Source: Betaproteobacteria bacterium | Lineage (GTDB): Bacteria > Pseudomonadota > Gammaproteobacteria > Burkholderiales > SG8-39 | Assembly: GCA_011391185.1 (NCBI GenBank) | Contig: JAABRB010000148.1 | Location: 1 to 8,123, forward strand | DNA length: 8,123 bases | Direction: 5' to 3' | Shown: positions 1 to 5,067 of the stretch, one piece after another | Layout: each line of letters starts with the position of its first letter | Position numbering within the stretch: the stretch's first letter is position 1 | Made by a program: the position numbers and the translations under genes | Notes under the pieces: model-generated | Database searches by the model: none | What the model was told of the DNA's origin: nothing | Seen by the model: the letters and a program-made list of their open reading frames with translations, nothing else

Positions 1-14
1 GAAGGTCACGAACA

Positions 15-38
15 GGAGGGAACCGGCTGGTTCCCTCC
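15..38. repeat. Perfect 10-bp inverted repeat (hairpin)
   Basis: The arms GGAGGGAACC (15-24) and GGTTCCCTCC (29-38) are exact reverse complements around a 4-nt GGCT loop. No T-run follows on either strand, so this is not a classical Rho-independent terminator. It lies about 190 bp beyond the stop of the last gene of the minus-strand operon. It may be a transcript-end structure or part of a repeat mosaic; the hairpin is certain, its role is not. Confidence 0.6.
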
Positions 39-96
39 CGTTACCCTCCTTCCCGCTAAAGGCAGGCCTGCGCGATAGCAAGGGTTGGAGTGCTTT

Positions 97-172
97 TCCC
101 CTCCTTTCCAAGGGTGAGGTGGGGTTTCGAAGCACGTGCCTGCGCACGTGCGAGCCACCGAACGCCCGAAGC
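97..172. repeat. Dispersed palindromic repeat, left copy (REP-like)
   Basis: This 76-bp block matches 8041-8116 in the same orientation with about 7 mismatches (roughly 91% identity). It contains an 8-bp inverted repeat, GCACGTGC at 132-139 and 144-151, around a CTGC loop. In the other copy the stem is GAACGTGC/GCACGTTC: the two substitutions inside the stem are at paired positions and keep it intact. Position after the last gene of an operon is typical of REP/BIME-type elements. No coding capacity is apparent. The family name is not recognised. Confidence 0.75.
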
Positions 173-212
173 GTCCTCGCTTCGGGCCGGGCGGGGTGGC
201 TGCGAAGCAGCC
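164..212. repeat. Two further hairpins adjoining the left repeat copy
   Basis: Hairpin A has a 10-bp stem (164-173 with 178-187, arm GCCCGAAGCG) and a TCCT loop; it begins inside the shared repeat. Hairpin B has GGCTGC (198-203) and GCAGCC (207-212) around GAA. With the stem at 132-151, three hairpins are stacked within about 80 bp, immediately downstream of the stop codon of the DUF2249 gene at 229. No U-tract follows. They may stabilise the 3' end of the operon mRNA or attenuate transcription; this is inference. Confidence 0.5.
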
Positions 213-228
213 GGGGTGGTTGCGGTCG

Positions 229-441
229 TCACTTTTGCCAGATGAATATTTCGCAGCGCCCGTCGTCGTGCCACTTCGGCTCGTACGCATAGCCGTTGCG
301 CTCCAGCACCCGGTAGAGCGGCTGCGGCTCCCGGTTCAGGATCAGCAGGATCCGGTCGCCTTTCTGCAGGTCGGAGAGCGCCTCCATGACCCGCTCGAAC
401 GGCTCCGGCGGCTCGAGCTCGCGCGCATCGATGACGATCAT
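229..441 (-). CDS. DUF2249 domain protein (70 aa)
   Basis: A small soluble protein, one complete DUF2249 domain. The family hallmarks are visible: an N-terminal D-A-R-x-L-x-P-P-E-P stretch at residues 5-14, a central helix followed by a L-x-x-x-x-G-D-x-I-L turn, the R-E-P-x-P-L-Y motif at about 37-43, and a hydrophobic C-terminal strand ending in I-W. The fold is generally described as TusA-like, but the biochemical role is unknown. Family members often occur beside denitrification, NO-handling and hemerythrin genes (established context knowledge). The ATG start is well supported: AGGAGG lies 6 nt upstream and overlaps the stop codon of the preceding CtaA-like gene, only 10 bp away, so this is the last gene of the operon. 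It may act as a maturation, sulphur-handling or NO-response accessory; that is a guess. Confidence 0.85.
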   Translation of the reverse strand: MIVIDARELEPPEPFERVMEALSDLQKGDRILLILNREPQPLYRVLERNGYAYEPKWHDDGRCEIFIWQK

Positions 442-451
442 CGTCTGCCTC

Positions 452-1393
452 CTATCCTGGTCGCGCCCGGCAATACAACCACGCCAGCGTGCCGAGCACG
501 AGGTTCGAGATCACGTTATGCGCGACAGCGTCCGCGAGCGGCGCCCCCGCGCCCACGATGATCGCTCCGAGGATGAACTGTCCGGCGACGAGCGCGAGGA
601 GCAGGATCGCGGCCGCGCGCGCGCCGTCGGCGCGCCGGAACGCAGCGATCGCGACCAGGGCGGCAAGGGCCGCGAGAACCATCGCACCGCCGCGATGTGC
701 GAGTTGCACCCCTTGGCGCCCCGCCTCTTCTGCGGCAACGAGCGGCACCGTGGTGGCGGAGAAAATATCGAATCCCGCACCGTCCGCGGGCGGCCACCAC
801 GCCCCGCCGCAGGAGGGGAATCCTTCGCAGGCGGCGGCGACGTAGCGCGCGTTGGCGAGCGCGCCGAGCCCGATCTGGACGACCGCGACGAAGAGCGCGG
901 CCAAGATCAGCCGTGCGGGTCCGCGTGGGAGGAGATCCTGCGTCGCGGAATCGCCGGGCGCCGGTCGCCACCCGGCAAGCCATGCAAGGACGCCGAACGT
1001 CGCCATGCCGGCCACGACGTTGCCGATCGTGACCGCCGGGACGAGGGACGGCGTATATCGGCCGAGCCAGGCGAGAAAGGCAGCGAGGACGAGCAGTTTG
1101 ATGGCAGCGACGCGCGGCGCGACGCGTCCCCATCCGTTCCAGCCGAGGAACGCGATCGCGAGGAACAGCACGCCGGCCAGGCTGGCTGCCAGCCGATGCG
1201 TCGCGCGCACGTAGAAGTGCGGCGAATCCTCCGCCGGCACCGCGCCCGCGTCCTGCGGCGCGGTCTGGCCGTAGCACTGCGGCCATGGCTCGCACCCGAC
1301 CCCCTGCTGCGCAAGCCGCACGTAGGCGCTTGCGCCGTTGACGATGAGCACGAGGATCAGGGACACCCACACCAGCGCGCGCACGAGTCTCAC
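452..1393 (-). CDS. CtaA/COX15-like membrane protein, divergent (313 aa)
   Basis: An integral membrane protein of about eight helices with the two-fold repeat of the CtaA/COX15 heme A synthase family; length is close to bacterial CtaA. Both extracytoplasmic cysteine motifs are present: C34/C40 in a C-E-P-W-P-x-C loop and C189/C195 in a C-x-x-F-P-x-C loop before W-W-P-P. C-terminal-half histidines H233 (A-H-R) and H292 (A-H-N) are kept, as is H66 (T-H-R-L). The catalytic glutamate expected three residues before H66 is R63, and the helix-IV histidine appears to be N125. The protein may therefore not make haem A in the usual way. Start: a GTG at 1393 overlaps the stop of the oxidase subunit I gene by 4 bp (GTGA), implying coupling; a second GTG lies three codons in. 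It probably serves the adjacent heme-copper enzyme. Confidence 0.82.
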   Translation of the reverse strand: MRLVRALVWVSLILVLIVNGASAYVRLAQQGVGCEPWPQCYGQTAPQDAGAVPAEDSPHFYVRATHRLAASLAGVLFLAIAFLGWNGWGRVAPRVAAIKLLVLAAFLAWLGRYTPSLVPAVTIGNVVAGMATFGVLAWLAGWRPAPGDSATQDLLPRGPARLILAALFVAVVQIGLGALANARYVAAACEGFPSCGGAWWPPADGAGFDIFSATTVPLVAAEEAGRQGVQLAHRGGAMVLAALAALVAIAAFRRADGARAAAILLLALVAGQFILGAIIVGAGAPLADAVAHNVISNLVLGTLAWLYCRARPG

Positions 1394-2853
1394 CGGCGAC
1401 CCCGCCCGCCGGCCATGCAGTGAATCGCGATCACGAGAAAGAGCATGCCGCCGACGATCGCAACCAGCCCGCCCAGCCCCATGAATCCCATACCGATCAC
1501 CTCGCTCGTGGTACGCAACACCTGCTCGCTTCCCGCGACCTTGCGCTGTACGCCGTAGCCGCCGGACCAGAGCAGGCCGGCAATGTGCATGAGCTGCCCG
1601 ACCCCATACACGTACGGCTGCCACGTCGCAAGGCGCCCGGTCGGGGCGCGGTAGCCGAGGCATGGAAGCAGGAGATACACGACGCCCATGAATGCAAGCG
1701 TGATGCCGACGATCGACCCGTGGTAGTGCGCCGGGATCCGCACGTCCGAGCCTTCGATCATGAAGCCGATCAGTCCGCCGGCCGCAAACAGCACGAACGA
1801 GGACGCGAGCGCGGCCCGCAACGGTCGCTGCGCATCGTCGGTCATCCGCACGCTCGCCAGGGCGACCAGAATGGCGAGCGTCAGCGGCAGCATCGCCAAG
1901 CCCCCGCCGAAGCGCATCAGCCAGGTCAGCATCCGATAGTGCTCGACCGACGGTACCGCGTAGGCGAGATAGATCACCGGCGTCAGGAAGACCGACACGA
2001 GCGCCACCGCGAAGAGCAGCACAGCGACACGCGGCGTGAGCGGGACGGACGCTCCGATGGCCGAGGCGAGCCACAGCCAGGAGACCATCATGAGCAGGGT
2101 CCAGGTGAACTGGAGCACGTGACCGCCGCCCCAGAAGAGGAGCTCGTAATAGGCTTTGCCCTCGAGCCCACGCGGCACGTCGAGCCACGACCACGCAAAC
2201 GCGCCGAGCGCGATCGCGGTCGCTACGACCGAGCTGTTCAGCCCGAACCGCAGCGCCGCCGCACCGTCCAGGCGCGTGCCGACGCGCGGCACCGCCACCA
2301 TGCCGCGCAGAACCAGCATGGCCATGCCGGTGGCGATGGCCGCCAGCCCGGCGAGAAACACCGTTCCGTCCAGCACCGGGACGTAGTTCGCCATCACCGG
2401 CTCGGCGCGCTGCGCGAAGGGCGCGGCCACGAGCAGAACGGTGCCGGTCACGACCAGCGCGAACGCGGCCCAGCCGAGCGCCGTCCATCGGGGCGTCGAG
2501 TTGATGCTCCAGAACACACCGGCAATCGCAACGAACCACACCAGGACCGATAGATCCACGTGCACGACGAGTGCGACGCGGAAGAAATTTTCGACCGGAA
2601 AGAGCCCGGCAAGCCCTGGCGTGCGCGAGACGACGAGCAGGATCGAGTACAAGCCGGCGCCGATGATCGCGGCGAGCGCGAGCTGCAGCCATCCGCGCGC
2701 GAGCTTTACACGCGCGCCTTCCGGCACCGCGAGGCGATACTCCCCGCGCGAACGCGAGATCCAGCTCCCGAAGCGCCGGGCGACCCGTGTGTCGCCGCTC
2801 CTTCCGGCATCACCGTCGGCGACCTCGACGGGTCGTGCAGTCGCATCAGCCAA
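1390..2853 (-). CDS. Heme-copper oxidase / NO reductase-type subunit I (487 aa)
   Basis: A polytopic protein of about 12 helices (from residue 55) with the haem-copper oxidase superfamily pattern. H98 in the second helix (V-V-H-V-D-L-S-V) and H378 fit the low-spin haem ligands. H376 in A-H-Y-H (375-378), equivalent to the H-x-H of helix X, fits the high-spin haem. H245 (G-G-G-H-V-L-Q-F) fits the first CuB/FeB ligand. The helix-VII His-His pair reads Glu304-His305 (V-E-H-Y-R), and the residue four after H245 is Phe249 rather than Tyr (oxidases) or Glu (cNOR). Spacing and flanks resemble cbb3/NorB-type subunits more than aa3. The chosen start is TTG at 2853, 6 nt after a perfect AAGGAGG and overlapping the upstream gene by 8 bp; this gives a ~50-residue hydrophilic N-terminus. 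GTG at 2727 is an alternative lacking a good RBS. Whether it reduces O2 or NO is unresolved. Confidence 0.85.
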   Translation of the reverse strand: MADATARPVEVADGDAGRSGDTRVARRFGSWISRSRGEYRLAVPEGARVKLARGWLQLALAAIIGAGLYSILLVVSRTPGLAGLFPVENFFRVALVVHVDLSVLVWFVAIAGVFWSINSTPRWTALGWAAFALVVTGTVLLVAAPFAQRAEPVMANYVPVLDGTVFLAGLAAIATGMAMLVLRGMVAVPRVGTRLDGAAALRFGLNSSVVATAIALGAFAWSWLDVPRGLEGKAYYELLFWGGGHVLQFTWTLLMMVSWLWLASAIGASVPLTPRVAVLLFAVALVSVFLTPVIYLAYAVPSVEHYRMLTWLMRFGGGLAMLPLTLAILVALASVRMTDDAQRPLRAALASSFVLFAAGGLIGFMIEGSDVRIPAHYHGSIVGITLAFMGVVYLLLPCLGYRAPTGRLATWQPYVYGVGQLMHIAGLLWSGGYGVQRKVAGSEQVLRTTSEVIGMGFMGLGGLVAIVGGMLFLVIAIHCMAGGRGRR

Positions 2854-4447
2854 GCGCAACCTCCTTGCGCTTCGGCCGCGCGGCCTGCCGCGCCTTCGCC
2901 GGCGGCAGATCCGCAATCGAGCGCCTGAAGCGCTCGATTGCCGCGCGCAAGTCCGCAAGCTCTCCCGCCGCCGTCCACACGACCTGCACGCGCTCGCGCG
3001 GCACCGAGACGCGCAAATGCGGCTCACGGACGCCCGCGATACGCTGCGCAGTCCAAGTGTTTCCGTGCCGATAGTAGCAGCCGTCTTCGGCACAGCCGGT
3101 CACGACCACGCCGTCGGCTCCGCTGCGCAGCGCGTAGTCGATGAACGACGGCGGGAGTTGTCCGATGCAGACCAGGCTGAGCACGCCGGTATCGGCCCGT
3201 TCGAGCGCACGAGTGTCGGCGGCGCGATCGCACCCGAACACCAGCACCCGCGTCCCACCCGCGCGTGCGGCCAGCGCGCGATCCATGCGGGCGCGCATGT
3301 CGGCGAGCGAGAGTTGCGGCATATCGATTCCGGTGACGAGTTCGGCAACGGTTCGGAATGGCGTCGAGGAGGGACACGCACCCGCACAGATCCCGCAACC
3401 TACGCAGAGTTCCGGCAGCACCCGCGCGAGCCCGGCGCCACGCCGACCGTCGGTGCGCGGCTCCACCAGGACGGCGCCAAAGGGGCAGTCCGCATAGCAG
3501 CGGCCGCAGCCGTTGCAGTTTTTGGGATCGACCCGCGCTACCGGATCGCGCCGCTCCCGTACGAGCCACGGCAGCATGGCGAGGAACAGCGTGGCGAGCG
3601 CCACCGTCGCCCACAGCGCGAGCGGCGAAGTAGCGTCCATCAGCGGATGAATGAATAGCAAATACCAATCGACCGCAACCGCTGCGGGCACCGCGCCGTA
3701 GTCCGGCGGCGGCATGCTCGTCACCGGTCGGACGAGCGACAGGACGACGAGCGTTGCAAGCGTCCCGAGCGTGAGCGCGCGACTCGGCGCCACGTCCGGC
3801 CGCGTCACCCGCTGAATGTGCAGCCACATGCCGAGTAGCAGCACGAGTGGAATCGCGACATGCAGGAACGAGAGCAGCGCATAGAAGCGATCGGTCATCT
3901 GTCCGCTGGAGAGAAAATTGCGCACCATCGACAGGCCTAAGAGCGGCAGCGCATCAAACCACTCCGCGGTGGCGGTCAGGCTCCACTGGGCAAGCTGGTC
4001 CCCGACCAGCCAGTAGCCGCCGATGCCCGATGCGTACAGAAACCAGATCAGGAGCACTCCGGTGACCCAGGCGAACCAGCGTGCGCCGGTGAAGCGGCCG
4101 GCAAGAAGCTCCCGCACGAGATGGAGCGCAGTGACGACGACGAACCCGTCGGCGGCGTAGCGATGCAGGCTCCGGATCGCTGAACCGAAGACGGTGGCCG
4201 AAATCGAATCGATCGAACGGTAGGCGCCCTCGGCAGTCCCCTCGAACACGATGTACAGATAGAGACCCGTACCGAGCATCGCCCAGAAGAAGAGGAATCC
4301 GAGCGCGCCGAGGTGTCGAAGGGGATTCCCGCGTGCGCCGAACGCCGCGTCGAACACGAGCTCGGCGCGCTCCCAGGCACGCCACGCGGCTGCCCACATT
4401 CCGCGCGACGCGGTGTCCCTCGGTGTGGCTTGGCTGTCGACGAACAT
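2846..4447 (-). CDS. Cytochrome b fused to 2x[4Fe-4S] ferredoxin and MvhD-like domain (533 aa)
   Basis: A three-part membrane redox protein. Residues about 40-215 form a four-helix cytochrome b core with H95/H109 and H196/H210, each pair 14 apart, enough for two b haems. Residues about 225-295 add two or so helices with V-D-W-Y (259-262), a likely relic of the quinol-site P-E-W-Y loop. A ferredoxin region follows: C311-x2-C314-x2-C317-x3-C321-P and C348-x2-C351-x2-C354-x3-C358-P. Residues about 400-480 resemble MvhD (F420-non-reducing hydrogenase delta subunit, a [2Fe-2S] adaptor to HdrA): V-F-G-C406, C427-I-G, and G-C452-A-E-D-G-C457 before H-G-N. No Rieske, cytochrome c1 or HdrA is nearby. 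ATG is assigned although its RBS is weak; its N-terminus aligns with the paralogue at 5064-7001. It probably exchanges electrons between quinone and a cytoplasmic iron-sulphur partner (inference). Confidence 0.88.
   Translation of the reverse strand: MFVDSQATPRDTASRGMWAAAWRAWERAELVFDAAFGARGNPLRHLGALGFLFFWAMLGTGLYLYIVFEGTAEGAYRSIDSISATVFGSAIRSLHRYAADGFVVVTALHLVRELLAGRFTGARWFAWVTGVLLIWFLYASGIGGYWLVGDQLAQWSLTATAEWFDALPLLGLSMVRNFLSSGQMTDRFYALLSFLHVAIPLVLLLGMWLHIQRVTRPDVAPSRALTLGTLATLVVLSLVRPVTSMPPPDYGAVPAAVAVDWYLLFIHPLMDATSPLALWATVALATLFLAMLPWLVRERRDPVARVDPKNCNGCGRCYADCPFGAVLVEPRTDGRRGAGLARVLPELCVGCGICAGACPSSTPFRTVAELVTGIDMPQLSLADMRARMDRALAARAGGTRVLVFGCDRAADTRALERADTGVLSLVCIGQLPPSFIDYALRSGADGVVVTGCAEDGCYYRHGNTWTAQRIAGVREPHLRVSVPRERVQVVWTAAGELADLRAAIERFRRSIADLPPAKARQAARPKRKEVALG
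2854..2866 (-). promoter_or_regulatory. Shine-Dalgarno that fixes a TTG start
   Basis: On the minus strand AAGGAGG (2866-2860) is followed by a 6-nt spacer (2859-2854) and TTG at 2853-2851, which opens the oxidase frame. The site lies inside the last codons of the preceding cytochrome b gene. An ATG just downstream (2846-2844, in a TGATG overlap) is in a different frame, so spacing and frame both favour the TTG. Confidence 0.7.
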
Positions 4448-4563
4448 TTTTCGATCAGAATCCCGGATTTCGGAGAGGCTCTACCATACCTCGCCTGCCG
4501 GGTTCGCCGGCAGCGGCACACGATATGCGCCCGCTCACCGCGCGCCCGCACTGCACTCCGGGC
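4448..4563. other. 116-bp intergenic gap with small hairpin
   Basis: This is the only sizeable break between genes within 229-7067. It holds a 7-bp inverted repeat, CTGCCGG (4495-4501) and CCGGCAG (4507-4513), with a 5-nt loop and no T-run, so it may be a processing or attenuation site. Just before the ATG at 4447 the minus strand is A-rich (four A residues after GATCG) with no clear Shine-Dalgarno. A TATGGT-like hexamer is visible but no matching -35, so an internal promoter is not supported. Confidence 0.4.
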
Positions 4564-5067
4564 CTATTGCACGAACTGGAATCCGCCCTTGCCGGCGTTG
4601 AAGTCGATCACGAGCACTTTCCCCGGTGCGAGATCGACCGTCGCGTCGGCGACGTGGGTGAACTTGCCGTCGGGCCCGTCGGCCAGACGGGCCTTGAAGA
4701 CGTGCTTGCCGGCGACGACGGGAAGACGCCGGTACACCGTGGCAGCGCCGTCGCGCTTGAGTCCCGCCGGGCGCGCGGTGATCTGATAGATCGGCTTGCC
4801 GTCCATCTCTATCTCGACTTTGACCGGCGAGCGCTCGCGCGGACAAACCGTTTTGACGCGCATGTTCGGCGCGAGCTTGGCAAGCTCCTCGGCCGAGCGC
4901 TCGCGGCAGGGCGAGACCGGCTGCGCCCCGTGACTGAACGACAGGCGCACCAGCGCCTGGTCGGGCGGCAGCACCTGGAACACCGGATAGCTGGAGAAGT
5001 AGCCAAGGGCTGCGCCGAATGCGACGTAAAGCGCCCCCTGGGCCGCATAGCGGAGGATCGCGATCAC
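4564..5067 (-). CDS. Single-pass membrane protein of unknown family (167 aa)
   Basis: I do not recognise a named family. One hydrophobic segment at about residues 8-25 follows a short N-terminus with one arginine, so an N-in signal-anchor with the body outside the membrane is likely. The rest looks beta-rich: alternating strands around E-I-E-M-D-G-K-P-I-Y (86-95), a V-V-A-G-K-H turn (117-122) and a C-terminal L-A-P-G-K-V-L-V-I-D-F strand (146-156), consistent with an immunoglobulin-like or FixH-like periplasmic domain. Two cysteines, C54 (S-P-C-R) and C75 (V-C-P-R), could form a disulphide or bind metal; H46 and H122 are also present. The GTG start overlaps the preceding stop by 4 bp (GTGA) and has GGGAGG about 7 nt upstream, indicating tight coupling to the cytochrome b-reductase fusion. 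It is probably an assembly factor or accessory subunit; the evidence is position only. Confidence 0.75.
   Translation of the reverse strand: MIAILRYAAQGALYVAFGAALGYFSSYPVFQVLPPDQALVRLSFSHGAQPVSPCRERSAEELAKLAPNMRVKTVCPRERSPVKVEIEMDGKPIYQITARPAGLKRDGAATVYRRLPVVAGKHVFKARLADGPDGKFTHVADATVDLAPGKVLVIDFNAGKGGFQFVQ

Noticed and set aside
15..212. Rho-independent terminator for the operon among the hairpins
   Set aside because: None of the three to four stems is followed by a T-run on the minus strand; kept only as repeats/hairpins.
452..2692. A 746-codon open frame covering both the CtaA-like gene and the antisense-frame of the oxidase gene
   Set aside because: The part upstream of 1393 is arginine-rich out-of-frame translation of the oxidase gene; only the segment from GTG 1393 has family motifs.
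2706..2846. A 46-codon frame from the ATG in the TGATG overlap at the end of the cytochrome b-MvhD gene
   Set aside because: It is out of frame with the oxidase and lacks motifs; the AAGGAGG just upstream is spaced ideally for TTG 2853, which opens the oxidase frame. Reinitiation at this ATG cannot be excluded.
386..3658. Several long plus-strand open frames opposite the oxidase, CtaA-like and cytochrome b genes
   Set aside because: Arg/Glu/His-rich products, mutually overlapping, without RBS logic or recognisable motifs; shadows of the minus-strand genes.
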